A DNA stretch of 38,957 nucleotides, taken from positions 1 to 38,957 of the forward strand of contig NZ_JRJG01000039.1 of assembly GCF_000759435.1 (NCBI RefSeq), written 5' to 3'. The position numbers and the translations under genes are program-made. This stretch comes from Hoeflea sp. BAL378 (lineage in GTDB: Bacteria; Pseudomonadota; Alphaproteobacteria; Rhizobiales; Rhizobiaceae). The notes beneath the pieces were generated by a model that did not search any database, was not told the DNA's origin, and saw only the letters and a list, made by a program, of their open reading frames with translations. Position 1 is the first letter of the stretch. Each line of letters begins with the position of its first letter. Shown here one piece after another: positions 8,035 to 19,722 of the stretch.

Positions 8035-9003
8035 ATGGACATTTATTCGGAGGTCTTTTCGGCGTTGCGTCTGGAGGCCGGGCTCTATTTCAGGGCCTGC
8101 CTCCGGGGAGATTTCGCGCTCCGCCTGGCTGAGGAACAGCGGCGCATCCGCTTTCACCTTGTGCTCGACGGCGCGTGTTTCGTGACGGTGCCGGGCCAGG
8201 ACCAGGTCCGTCTCGCCCGGGGCGATTTCGTGCTGATCCCGGATGGAGCCGCGCAGACGCTCTCCTCGGGCCGCGACGTCAGCGCGGCGGTCGCCCTGTC
8301 GGACGCCCTGTCCCGCGCGCAGCCTGTGGACGGCGAGTTCCGGTACGGCGCGGGGGATCCCCTGTGCCGGCTTCTCTGCGGTTTCCTGCGGTTTGACGAG
8401 GCGCTGGACCATCCGCTCCTCAAGGGCCTGCCGCCGCTGATCGTGCTCCAGCGATCGGACGATCCGGCGGCGGCCGGGATCACGGCCGCGCTGGCGCTGC
8501 TGCGCGCCGAGGCGGACGGTCCGGGCGCGATGCAGGCCTCGATCATCCACCGGGTCGTGGAAATCCTGCTAATGCAGACGGTCCGCTCGGGCCTGGCCGG
8601 GCAGGCGGCGCCGGCAGCGCTCTACTCCGCCGCCCTGGCCCACCCCCGGCTGTTCAGGGCCCTTTCGGCGATCCACTCCCGTCCCGAGGCGGCTTGGACC
8701 GTGGACAGCCTGGCCGCTGTCGCGGGCATGTCACGCTCGCGCTTCGCCCAGATCTTCACAAGGGCCGTCGGCATGACCCCGGTCGGCTATCTCACCCACT
8801 GGCGGATGATCCGGGCCCGGGAACTGCTGGCCGCGCCCGGACCCGGCATGGCCGACATCGCCGCCCGTTGCGGATACCTGTCCGTCCCCGCCTTCGGCCG
8901 CAGGTTTGCCGCGACATTCGGCATCGGCCCGGGCGAATGGCGCAGGCGCAGCCGGTCGTCAGCGGAAAATGCAGGGGAGGCGCGGGCAAATCCGAAACCG
9001 TAA
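8035..9003 (+). CDS. AraC family transcriptional regulator
   Basis: The protein has 322 residues from the ATG at 8035; a TTG four codons upstream is less likely. The N-terminal part (about residues 15-200) is a cupin-like sensor domain with the sequence FVTVPGQDQVRLARGDFVLIP, of the cupin_6 type in many regulators of exporters and oxidoreductases. The C-terminal about 100 residues hold two helix-turn-helix units, seen at VDSLAAVAGMSRSRFAQIF and MADIAARCGYLSVPAFGRRF, ending GIGPGEWRRR. It probably controls the divergent lysE-family gene. The inducer is unknown. Confidence 0.9.
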   Translation: MDIYSEVFSALRLEAGLYFRACLRGDFALRLAEEQRRIRFHLVLDGACFVTVPGQDQVRLARGDFVLIPDGAAQTLSSGRDVSAAVALSDALSRAQPVDGEFRYGAGDPLCRLLCGFLRFDEALDHPLLKGLPPLIVLQRSDDPAAAGITAALALLRAEADGPGAMQASIIHRVVEILLMQTVRSGLAGQAAPAALYSAALAHPRLFRALSAIHSRPEAAWTVDSLAAVAGMSRSRFAQIFTRAVGMTPVGYLTHWRMIRARELLAAPGPGMADIAARCGYLSVPAFGRRFAATFGIGPGEWRRRSRSSAENAGEARANPKP

Positions 9004-9059
9004 CCTCAATTTAACGCCGGTGGTGAACAAGTCCTCCAAACCCTTTCGCCGCCTTGCGT

Positions 9060-9089
9060 CTTGAAGCGGCGGGGGGGCACACTCTATGT
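9060..9089 (+). promoter_or_regulatory. Candidate RpoH-type promoter of clpP
   Basis: CTTGAA (9060-9065) is separated by 17 bases from TCTATGT (9083-9089). This matches the heat-shock consensus described for Sinorhizobium RpoH (CTTGAC-N17-CYTATNT) at nearly every position. It lies about 70 bases upstream of the clpP ATG. It was found by eye and has not been tested. Confidence 0.5.
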
Positions 9090-9158
9090 AGTGGGTTCAA
9101 GAAGACTGATTCCCTGCGGGCCCGTGCGTCTGCCGGGCCGTTTGACAAGGGAAGCGCA

Positions 9159-9785
9159 ATGAAAAACACAGTCGATACCGCCATGGCCCTGGTGCCCATG
9201 GTCGTTGAACAGACGAACCGAGGCGAACGGTCCTACGACATCTACTCGCGGCTGCTCAAGGAGCGCATCATCTTCATCACCGGCCCGGTGGAAGATCACA
9301 TGGCGACGCTGGTCTGCGCCCAGCTTCTGTTTCTCGAAGCCGAGAACCCGAAGAAGGAAATCGCGCTCTACATCAATTCGCCGGGCGGCGTGGTCACCGC
9401 CGGCATGGCGATCTACGACACCATGCAGTTCATCCGGCCCGCGGTGTCGACGCTCTGCGTCGGCCAGGCAGCCTCGATGGGCTCGCTGCTGCTGTGCGCC
9501 GGCGAGAAGGGCATGCGCTTTGCCACGCCCAACGCCCGCGTGATGGTGCACCAGCCTTCGGGCGGCTTCCAGGGCCAGGCCTCCGACATCGAGCGCCATG
9601 CCCAGGACATCATCAAGATGAAGCGCCGGCTCAACGACATCTATGTCAAGCACACCGGCCAGGATTACGAGACGGTGGAAAAGACGCTCGACCGCGATCA
9701 TTTCCTCACCGCCGACGAAGCGCTCGAATTTGGCCTTATTGACCGCGTAATCGACAAGCGGGAATACATCGAAGCGCCGGTCTAG
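9159..9785 (+). CDS. clpP: ATP-dependent Clp protease proteolytic subunit
   Basis: The protein has 208 residues, the normal ClpP length, from the ATG at 9159 with an AAGGGAAG ribosome-binding site. It forms the double-heptamer serine protease chamber that degrades proteins unfolded by ClpX or ClpA. The catalytic triad is S106 (GQAASMGS), H131 (MVHQPSGG) and D180 (DRD), nine residues shifted from E. coli. The short N-terminal segment before [15 protein letters not shown] may be processed. clpX lies 315 bases downstream in the same direction. In Caulobacter relatives ClpXP drives the cell cycle by degrading CtrA, which is relevant to divK and pleD in this window. Confidence 0.97.
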   Translation: MKNTVDTAMALVPMVVEQTNRGERSYDIYSRLLKERIIFITGPVEDHMATLVCAQLLFLEAENPKKEIALYINSPGGVVTAGMAIYDTMQFIRPAVSTLCVGQAASMGSLLLCAGEKGMRFATPNARVMVHQPSGGFQGQASDIERHAQDIIKMKRRLNDIYVKHTGQDYETVEKTLDRDHFLTADEALEFGLIDRVIDKREYIEAPV

Positions 9786-10100
9786 ACAGGCGTTTGGCGC
9801 TTTCGGGTCGAACGGGTCGGGCTTTTCACGGCCACTGCGCTTCTCCTGCAACACGTTTTCGTGTGGGTGGGGTGGCGCGGGCGCTTGCGAGCGCTAATAT
9901 GAGTGTTAAGTCTATGTTCAATTTCTCTGGCGTAGCATCGTCAGATTGACGGGGATTCGTTGCCACCGGCGTCGGGAATGGTTACCTGAGGTTCGGTATG
10001 TACCCCGAGATTGCCTGTATGCCTTGACGCCCCGGCGTTGTAAGGTGCCAGGCGCCAGACATCCGGGCTTGAAGGCCGGGATTGCGGGAAGGAAAGTGAA
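9786..10100 (+). other. clpP-clpX intergenic region
   Basis: This 315-base gap has no convincing gene. Two small hairpins are present: ACACG-TTTT-CGTGT at 9851-9864, and GCGCT-TGCG-AGCGC at 9881-9894. Neither is followed by a T-run, so read-through from clpP into clpX is possible. A CtrA-like half-site on the minus strand (GTAACCAT, complement of 9978-9985) is one base off TTAACCAT and may be chance. A clpX promoter is likely but I cannot place it. Confidence 0.4.
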
Positions 10101-11381
<1,281 letters not shown>

Positions 11382-11417
11382 CGGCGCGCCGCATCCGGAC
11401 CGGAACGAGTTTGAGAG

Positions 11418-11450
11418 CGGGCCCTTCGGGGCCCGTTCGCATTTGTTAGC
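11418..11450 (+). terminator. Probable terminator after clpX
   Basis: A 7-bp perfect GC stem (11418-11424 with 11429-11435) is capped by the very stable TTCG tetraloop. It is followed by a moderately T-rich tail (TTCGCATTTGTT). It lies 36 bases after the clpX stop. Confidence 0.7.
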
Positions 11451-11633
11451 GCGCGGCAGGAGACACGGTCGCGGAACTGCGGCGACCGCCCGCCTGAGGG
11501 CAGGCGCCCTTCGGGGGGGTCTGCACCGTGCCGGCGGGCGCCCGCGTTTTTCGCGTCCCTCCAGCTTCCCGCCACTTTCATTCTCTAATATCGTGTCGAA
11601 TCGGACATGGAGCAATTACCGGCGTTTGCCCGA
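11451..11633 (+). other. GC-rich structured stretch between clpX and lon
   Basis: No gene is seen. CGCCCGCC (11487-11494) can pair with GGCGGGCG (11533-11540). Inside it is a smaller hairpin (11498-11501 with 11506-11509). The right arm continues into CCCGCG followed by five T residues (11547-11551), so it may be a second terminator or a structured leader. Confidence 0.35.
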
Positions 11634-11663
11634 CTTGAAACCGGGGCGGCGGTTCTCCAATTA
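11634..11663 (+). promoter_or_regulatory. Candidate RpoH-type promoter of lon
   Basis: CTTGAAA (11634-11640) is followed after a heat-shock-like spacing by CTCCAATTA (11655-11663). That resembles the E. coli sigma-32 minus-10 element CCCCATNTA with two mismatches. It lies about 110 bases upstream of the lon ATG. The match to the Sinorhizobium RpoH consensus is weaker than at clpP. Confidence 0.4.
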
Positions 11664-11773
11664 GAGTGCAACGGGCTTTACGCCTGAAAAGGACGCGAAT
11701 GGCGGTTGCTGGATGAGCCGGGGCCGCGACCCGCGTTGCCAATCGGCCCGCTGGGGCCAGGAAAGGAAATCAT

Positions 11774-14206
<2,433 letters not shown>

Positions 14207-14263
14207 GTCTGCCGCCGCTCGACCCTGTGGGTTCGGGCGGGGACGGGCATCGGACGAAAAATG

Positions 14264-14308
14264 CTGAGCGCCGCGCGTCCTCCAGGATGCGCGGCGCTCT
14301 CAGTTTTG
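14264..14308 (+). terminator. Rho-independent terminator after lon
   Basis: A perfect 11-bp stem (14266-14276 with 14289-14299), extended inside by three more pairs, is followed by TCAGTTTT. It lies about 60 bases after the lon stop codon. Confidence 0.85.
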
Positions 14309-14413
14309 ACCGGTCATTACTGGTCGATCGGGCGCGGGGGAGAAATTCCCCGCCAGATTCGGCGCAGAACCTGTGAAAACCGCGTAAAAAGTGGGTTTGT
14401 CGGGGGAGTTTTG

Positions 14414-14441
14414 TTGCACCGAACCGCGAGATGCGTAGGAT
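14414..14441 (+). promoter_or_regulatory. Candidate housekeeping promoter of hupB
   Basis: TTGCAC (14414-14419) and TAGGAT (14436-14441) are 16 bases apart. They lie about 50 bases upstream of the hupB start and downstream of the lon terminator. This is a plausible sigma-70 promoter judged by eye. Confidence 0.45.
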
Positions 14442-14490
14442 CACCGCATCGAACAGATTGAGTCGACATAACGCCAGGAAAGGGACGGAA

Positions 14491-14763
14491 ATGAACAAAA
14501 ATGAACTCGTGGCCGCTGTGGCCGAGAAATCGGGCATCAGCAAGGGGGACGCTACATCGGCTGTCGAGGCGGTTTTTGAAACCATCACAGGCGAACTGAA
14601 GAACGGTGGCGATGTCCGCCTGATCGGCTTCGGCAACTTCACCGTGTCGCGCCGCGAAGCCTCCAAGGGCCGCAATCCGCAGACCGGCAAGGAAGTTGAT
14701 ATTCCTGCCCGCAACGTGCCGAAGTTCTCGGCCGGCAAGGGCCTCAAGGACGCCTGCAACTAA
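14491..14763 (+). CDS. hupB: DNA-binding protein HU
   Basis: The protein has 90 residues, the exact HU length, from the ATG at 14491 with an AGGAAAGGGACGG ribosome-binding site. In-frame upstream starts would add an unrelated basic extension. The family signature GFGNFTVSRREASKGRNPQTG covers the beta-arm that inserts into the DNA minor groove, and the ending VPKFSAGKGLKDA is typical. HU is an abundant nucleoid protein that bends DNA without sequence specificity and acts as a dimer. The gene is monocistronic, between the lon terminator and its own strong terminator. Confidence 0.97.
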   Translation: MNKNELVAAVAEKSGISKGDATSAVEAVFETITGELKNGGDVRLIGFGNFTVSRREASKGRNPQTGKEVDIPARNVPKFSAGKGLKDACN

Positions 14764-14791
14764 GCAGCGTCCTGCAGGCATGTGACGATTG

Positions 14792-14821
14792 AACCCGGGC
14801 GCTGGCGTCCGGGTTTTTTTG
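14792..14821 (+). terminator. Rho-independent terminator after hupB
   Basis: A 10-bp stem including one G-U pair (14792-14801 with 14806-14815) has a 4-base loop and runs into a tract of eight T residues (14814-14821). It lies about 30 bases after the hupB stop. It also isolates the downstream microprotein promoter from hupB transcription. Confidence 0.92.
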
Positions 14822-14881
14822 TGCCCGGAACCGGGCGCGAGGGGCGAAGCAGGGGGAGGCAGAAACCTGGCACGGATGCGC

Positions 14882-14910
14882 TTGACAACGGAACAGAGAT
14901 AGAACATAAG
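14882..14910 (+). promoter_or_regulatory. Sigma-70 promoter of the 28-residue microprotein gene
   Basis: A perfect minus-35 TTGACA (14882-14887), a 17-base spacer and a minus-10 CATAAG (14905-14910) predict transcription starting near 14917. A consensus minus-35 is uncommon in this GC-rich sequence. Confidence 0.7.
14891..14905 (+). promoter_or_regulatory. LexA (SOS) box in the microprotein promoter
   Basis: GAAC (14891-14894), seven bases, then GAAC (14902-14905) is a perfect match to the alphaproteobacterial LexA direct repeat (GTTC-N7-GTTC read on the other strand). It fills the spacer between minus-35 and minus-10, so bound LexA would block RNA polymerase. Confidence 0.75.
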
Positions 14911-14940
14911 AGATACACAAGATGAATACAGGAGCTGATC

Positions 14941-15027
14941 ATGACTGCATTTGCCCGTGACCTTGCCGCTTTCGTCTCCATGTCGCTGTTCGTGGCGAGC
15001 TTCGCCGTTCTGGCGATGGCGTTCTGA
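14941..15027 (+). CDS. SOS-controlled 28-residue single-span membrane protein (SidA-like candidate)
   Basis: The reading frame begins MTAFARDLAAF and ends AVLAMAF before a TGA. Residues from about 9 to 28 form one hydrophobic alpha-helix (FVSMSLFVASF core), preceded by a short head with R6 and D7. An AGGAG Shine-Dalgarno sequence sits at 14930-14934, six bases before the ATG, which is ideal. A consensus promoter with a LexA box inside it lies just upstream. Caulobacter SidA is also a LexA-repressed inner-membrane microprotein of about 29 residues; it inhibits division through FtsW/FtsI. I infer a similar role from size, topology and control, not from an alignment. It could instead be another SOS-induced membrane peptide or toxin. 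Confidence 0.72.
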   Translation: MTAFARDLAAFVSMSLFVASFAVLAMAF

Positions 15028-15255
15028 CTTTCCGTCACTTTGATATGAATCTGGCGCTCTGGTCGCCAGGTTCTCCGCCCGTCGCGGCTCCGGCCGCGGC
15101 GGTGATGCCCGGCCAGCGCGGCACTTGATTGTGCAGCGCCCGCATTTTCTGATCCCGGCTCTGGACTTTGCGGTCCCGGTCCTCACAATTGACGCTTGAG
15201 TCTTTGGTCGCGCCGGTCCGGCGCCTGACCGCGGATCAATCGGCAGGGGATCACA
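15028..15255 (+). other. Leader region of dnaE
   Basis: No gene is seen. A 6-bp hairpin (15051-15056 with 15064-15069) follows the microprotein stop and may act as a weak terminator. A poor promoter match, TTGATT (15125-15130) with TCTGAT (15148-15153) at 17 bases, is the best candidate for dnaE. No LexA box is seen here. Confidence 0.35.
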
Positions 15256-18200
15256 ATGGCGCGGGACAACAAATCGGCCAGGCTGCTGGCCAATCTGGCC
15301 GCCGGCACGCCGCAGGCGCGCGGGCGTGACGGCGTGGCCGACGACCGTGGCGTCGCCGCTTGGCCCGGATTCGTGCATTTGCGGGTGCATTCGGCCTATT
15401 CCCTGCTTGAGGGCGCGCTGCCGATCAAGACCCTGATCAAGCGCGCGGTCTCCGATGCGCAGCCGGCGCTGGCCATCACCGACACCAACAATCTCTTTGG
15501 CGCGCTCGAATTCTCGGTCAAGGCCATGGAAGCCGGAATCCAGCCGCTGATCGGCTGCCAGCTCGACATCGACATGCAGGACGCTGAGGCGGGCGAGCGG
15601 CGGTCGTCGCACCGCGATCACCTGCAGAAGTCGCCGCATATCGTGCTCTATGCCGCCACCCCGGCCGGCTACGACCGGCTGGTCGCCCTGGTCAGCCAGG
15701 CCTATCTCGGCGGCGAGGGGTCCGACCGTCCCCACATCGCCCTGTCCTGGCTCGAGGAGGGAGCCGAAGGCCTGATCGCGCTCACCGGCGCGGGCGGCGG
15801 GCCGATCGACCAGGCCATGCGCGACGGCCATCCGGACCTGGCCAAGGCCCGGCTCACGCGGCTGCAGGCGGTGTTCGGCGACCGGCTCTATGTCGAGCTG
15901 CAGCGCCAGCGCGGCTATGATCGCACCCACGAGGCCCGGATGATCGCGCTCGCCTACGAGTGCGAGGTGCCGCTGGTGGCGGCCAACTCCGCCTTCTTCC
16001 CCACGCCCGACGATTTCGAGGCCCATGACGCGCTGATGGCGGTGGCCTGCAACGCCGTGATGTCGGACGACCGTCGTCCGCGGCTGAGCGTCGACAACTG
16101 CCTCAAGTCGCGCGCCGAGATGATGGAGCTGTTCGCCGACATTCCCGAGGCCTTGGCAAGCAGCGTCGAGATCGCCCGCCGCTGCAGCGCCATCGTCGAG
16201 AGCCGCGCGCCGATCCTGCCGCGGTTCACCGGCGGCGGCGAGGACGACCCGGAAGCGGCCCTTGCCGCCGAGGCCGACGAGTTGCGCCGCCAGTCGATCG
16301 AGGGGCTCGACCGCCGGCTGGCCCGGATCGGCATGGCCGAGGGCTTTACCGAGGCCGATTACCGCGAGCGGCTCAAGGTCGAGCTCGACATCATCGAATC
16401 GATGAAGTTCCCCGGCTACTTCCTGATCGTCGCCGACTTCATCAAATGGGCCAAGGGGCAGGGCATCCCGGTCGGGCCCGGCCGCGGTTCGGGCGCGGGC
16501 TCGCTGGTGGCCTACGCGCTCACCATCACCGATGTCGATCCGCTTCGCTTCTCGCTGCTGTTCGAGCGCTTCCTGAACCCCGCCCGCGTGTCGATGCCCG
16601 ACTTCGACATCGACTTCTGCCAGGACCGCCGCGAGGAGGTGATCCGCTACGTGCAGAAGAAATACGGCCGCGAGCAGGTGGGCCAGATCATCACCTTCGG
16701 AAGCCTGCAGGCGCGCGCGGCGCTGCGCGACGTCGGCCGGGTGCTCGAAATGCCCTACGGCCTGGTCGACCGGATCTGCAAGCTGGTGCCCAACAACCCG
16801 GCCAATCCGACGCCGCTGCACAAGGCGATCGAGGAGGAGCCGCGCTTTGCCGAGGAGATGGAGAAGGAGCCCGCCGTCGAGCGCCTGCTCGACATCGCCC
16901 AGAAGCTCGAGGGCCTCTACCGCCATGCCTCGACCCATGCCGCGGGCATCGTCATCGGCGACCGGCCGCTGTCGCAGCTTGTGCCGATGTACCGCGATCC
17001 GCGCTCGGATATGCCGGTCACCCAGTTCAACATGAAATGGGTGGAGCAGGCGGGCCTGGTCAAGTTCGACTTTCTCGGCCTCAAGACCCTCACCGTGCTC
17101 AAGACCGCGGTCGATTTCATCGCCAAACGCGGCATCGCGGTCGATCTCGAGGCCCTGCCGCTCGATGACGGTCCCACCTACGAGATGCTCTCGCGCGGCG
17201 AGACCGTCGGCGTGTTCCAGGTGGAATCGGCGGGCATGCGCAAGGCGCTGATCGGCATGCGGCCCGACCGCATCGAGGACATCATCGCGCTGGTGGCGCT
17301 CTACCGCCCGGGTCCGATGGAGAACATCCCGGTCTACAACGCGCGCAAGCACGGCGACGAGGAACTGGCCTCCATCCATCCCAAGATCGACGATCTGCTG
17401 GCCGAGACCCAGGGCGTGATCGTCTACCAGGAACAGGTGATGCAGATCGCCCAGGTGCTGGCCGGCTACTCGCTCGGCGAAGCCGACCTGCTGCGCCGCG
17501 CCATGGGCAAGAAGATCAAGGAGGAGATGGACAAGCAGCGCGCCCGCTTCGTCGAGGGCGCGGTCGAGCGCGACGTCTCCAAGCCGCAGGCCGACATGAT
17601 CTTCGACCTGCTGGCCAAGTTCGCCAATTACGGCTTCAACAAGTCGCACGCCGCGGCCTACGGCATCGTCTCCTACCAGACCGCCTATCTCAAGGCGCAT
17701 TATCCGGTCGAGTTCCTGGCCGCGTCGATGACCTACGACATGTCGAACACCGACAAGCTCAACGATTTCCGCCAGGACGCCAAGCGGCTGGGGATCGAGG
17801 TGGCCGCCCCCTCGGTGCAGACCAGTTTCCGCCACTTCGAGACCGGCGAGAACCGCATTTACTACGCGCTCGCCGCCATCAAGGGCGTGGGCGACGCGGC
17901 CGTCGAGCACATCGTCGAGGCGCGCGGCGACACGCCCTTTGCCTCGCTCGAGGATTTCTGCACGCGCATCGACCCGCGCCAGGTCAACCGCCGTGTGCTC
18001 GAAAGCCTGATCGCCGCAGGCGCGCTCGACTGTTTCGGCCACGACCGCGCGGCGCTCAGCGCCGGCCTCGACCGGATCCTCGGTTTCGCCCAGCGCGCCC
18101 AGGAAAACCGCATCAGCGGCCAGAGCGACATGTTCGGCATGGGCGGCGCCTCGCAGGAGAGTTCCGAATCGATCCATCTGCCCGCGGCCCCGCCCTGGCT

Positions 18201-18822
18201 GCCGGCGGAAAAGCTGCACCGCGAATACCAGGCGCTGGGCTTTTACCTCTCCGCGCATCCGCTTGATTCCTATAATGAACTTCTGGCCAAGATGCGGGTG
18301 CAGACCTGGGCCGATTTCTCGCTCGCGGTCAAGGCCGGCGCCACCGCCGGACGGCTCGCGGGCACGGTGACCAGCAAGCAGGAGCGCAAGACCCGCACAG
18401 GCAACAAGATGGGGATCGTCGCCTTCTCCGACAGTTCCGGCCAGTATGAGGCGGTGCTGTTCTCCGAAGGCCTGGCGCTCTACCGCGACCTGCTCGAACC
18501 GGGCAAGTCGATCGTCATCACGGTCAATGCCGAGGAGCGGCCGGAAGGCATCGGGCTCAGGATCCAGACCGCCGATTCGCTCGAGGACCGCGCCGCCCGC
18601 GGTCAGTCGGCGCTCAGGGTCTACATGCGCGACGCTCGTCCGCTGAATTCCGTCTCGACCCATCTCAAGGCCCATGGCGAAGGGCAGGTGTCCTTCGTCA
18701 TGATCAAGGATGACGGCCGCCGCGAGATCGAGGTGACGCTGTCGGACCGCTACAAGATCTCGCCGCAGATCGCCTCGGCGCTGAAGGCGGCCCCGGGCGT
18801 GCTCGACGTCGAGCTGGTCTGA
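15256..18822 (+). CDS. dnaE: DNA polymerase III subunit alpha
   Basis: The protein has 1188 residues. It is the replicative catalytic subunit (DnaE1), not the shorter mutagenic DnaE2/ImuC. The N-terminal PHP domain begins at FVHLRVHSAYSLLEGALP. The polymerase active site carries D449 and D451 in PDFDIDFCQDRREEV, and GPGRGSGAGSLVAYALTI lies just before it. Later parts include the tandem helix-hairpin-helix region (IKGVGDAAVEHIVEARG) and an OB-fold at about residues 1030-1110. An N-terminal extension of about 35 residues before the PHP domain is common in this order. An AGGGGATC element precedes the ATG. Confidence 0.97.
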   Translation: MARDNKSARLLANLAAGTPQARGRDGVADDRGVAAWPGFVHLRVHSAYSLLEGALPIKTLIKRAVSDAQPALAITDTNNLFGALEFSVKAMEAGIQPLIGCQLDIDMQDAEAGERRSSHRDHLQKSPHIVLYAATPAGYDRLVALVSQAYLGGEGSDRPHIALSWLEEGAEGLIALTGAGGGPIDQAMRDGHPDLAKARLTRLQAVFGDRLYVELQRQRGYDRTHEARMIALAYECEVPLVAANSAFFPTPDDFEAHDALMAVACNAVMSDDRRPRLSVDNCLKSRAEMMELFADIPEALASSVEIARRCSAIVESRAPILPRFTGGGEDDPEAALAAEADELRRQSIEGLDRRLARIGMAEGFTEADYRERLKVELDIIESMKFPGYFLIVADFIKWAKGQGIPVGPGRGSGAGSLVAYALTITDVDPLRFSLLFERFLNPARVSMPDFDIDFCQDRREEVIRYVQKKYGREQVGQIITFGSLQARAALRDVGRVLEMPYGLVDRICKLVPNNPANPTPLHKAIEEEPRFAEEMEKEPAVERLLDIAQKLEGLYRHASTHAAGIVIGDRPLSQLVPMYRDPRSDMPVTQFNMKWVEQAGLVKFDFLGLKTLTVLKTAVDFIAKRGIAVDLEALPLDDGPTYEMLSRGETVGVFQVESAGMRKALIGMRPDRIEDIIALVALYRPGPMENIPVYNARKHGDEELASIHPKIDDLLAETQGVIVYQEQVMQIAQVLAGYSLGEADLLRRAMGKKIKEEMDKQRARFVEGAVERDVSKPQADMIFDLLAKFANYGFNKSHAAAYGIVSYQTAYLKAHYPVEFLAASMTYDMSNTDKLNDFRQDAKRLGIEVAAPSVQTSFRHFETGENRIYYALAAIKGVGDAAVEHIVEARGDTPFASLEDFCTRIDPRQVNRRVLESLIAAGALDCFGHDRAALSAGLDRILGFAQRAQENRISGQSDMFGMGGASQESSESIHLPAAPPWLPAEKLHREYQALGFYLSAHPLDSYNELLAKMRVQTWADFSLAVKAGATAGRLAGTVTSKQERKTRTGNKMGIVAFSDSSGQYEAVLFSEGLALYRDLLEPGKSIVITVNAEERPEGIGLRIQTADSLEDRAARGQSALRVYMRDARPLNSVSTHLKAHGEGQVSFVMIKDDGRREIEVTLSDRYKISPQIASALKAAPGVLDVELV

Positions 18823-18891
18823 CCGGAGGCGATTGACGGCGGTCCGGGCGTTGGTACTATCGCTGATCTTCCCCGTTCAGGATCGTCGCCC

Positions 18892-19656
18892 ATGCTCAAA
18901 ATCATCCGCTTCGCCCGGCTTATTCCGGGGCTCGTGCTCGCGTCCTTCCTAGCGGTGGCAGGGGCTGCGGCCGGTGACGCGCCGCAACCCAAACTCGGGG
19001 CCAACGCGGTTCCGCTGACGGCCGACCATGCCTATCTGACCAAGGCGGCAGCGGCCGACTACTGGGCCTTCTCCGCCTTCGTCAAACCGCAATTCACCAC
19101 CTCGGCCTGCTCGATCGCCGCCGTCACCGGCGCGCTCAACGGCCTGCGCGGCCTGCCGCCGCATGCCGAGGACACGGTGACGACCCAGCCGCAGATGCTC
19201 GATCTCGTGGCCGATCCCGAGTGGGCGACCCTCTCGGCGGAAGGCGGCGACGGAGTGAAGTTCGACCAGCTCGTGGCCTTCACCGGCAAGGCGCTCAAGG
19301 CCGCCGGCATGGAGGCCTACCGCACCGAGACGCTCAAACCCGCTGCCGAGGATGCCGCCACGCTCGACGCGGTGCGCGCGCTTCTCAAGGCCAATGAAGC
19401 CTCCGCGGACGACGCGCTGCTCTTGTATTTCAACCAGGGCGTGGTGACCGGCGACTGGGACGGGCCGCATGTCTCGGTGATCGGCGCCTATGACGCCGAG
19501 GCCGACAGGGTGCTCATCCTCGAGGTCGACCAGGAATGGTACATTCCCTACTGGACCCCGACATCCGTGCTGCTGAAGGCGATGCTCAAGCCCACCAGCG
19601 CCGAGCACGGCGTGCTCGAAGGCGAAACCGGCGGCCTCGTCCACATCGTCAAGTAG
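18892..19656 (+). CDS. Exported phytochelatin-synthase-like cysteine peptidase
   Basis: The protein has 254 residues with an N-terminal signal peptide or anchor (hydrophobic IPGLVLASFLAVAGAAAG, cleavage near residue 28). The papain-like triad of the phytochelatin synthase family can be placed at C73 (TTSACSIAAV), H193 (DGPHVSVIGAYD) and D213 (LILEVDQEWYIPYW). Bacterial single-domain members usually hydrolyse glutathione or glutathione conjugates to gamma-Glu-Cys rather than polymerise it. The export signal places this one in the periplasm. It follows dnaE by about 70 bases but may be independently transcribed. The family call rests on the spacing and context of the three catalytic motifs. Confidence 0.8.
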   Translation: MLKIIRFARLIPGLVLASFLAVAGAAAGDAPQPKLGANAVPLTADHAYLTKAAAADYWAFSAFVKPQFTTSACSIAAVTGALNGLRGLPPHAEDTVTTQPQMLDLVADPEWATLSAEGGDGVKFDQLVAFTGKALKAAGMEAYRTETLKPAAEDAATLDAVRALLKANEASADDALLLYFNQGVVTGDWDGPHVSVIGAYDAEADRVLILEVDQEWYIPYWTPTSVLLKAMLKPTSAEHGVLEGETGGLVHIVK

Positions 19657-19722
19657 AGCCCGATTTCGATTCCGGACCATGCCCTTACAGGCGTTTCCGG
19701 ACTCAGCTTCTCCAAACCTCCG

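Noticed and set aside
9978-9985. CtrA-like site upstream of clpX
   Set aside because: A single 7-of-8 half-site is expected by chance several times in a window of this size.
15069-15083. Possible LexA box upstream of dnaE (GTTC-N7-GTCG)
   Set aside because: The second half-site has only two of four bases right in place; not convincing.
14317-18675. Very long open frame (1452 codons) on the minus strand opposite dnaE
   Set aside because: It runs antisense to an intact DnaE, through the hupB gene and terminators, and its composition is that of a high-GC shadow frame (His, Asp, Arg, Gly, Ala rich).
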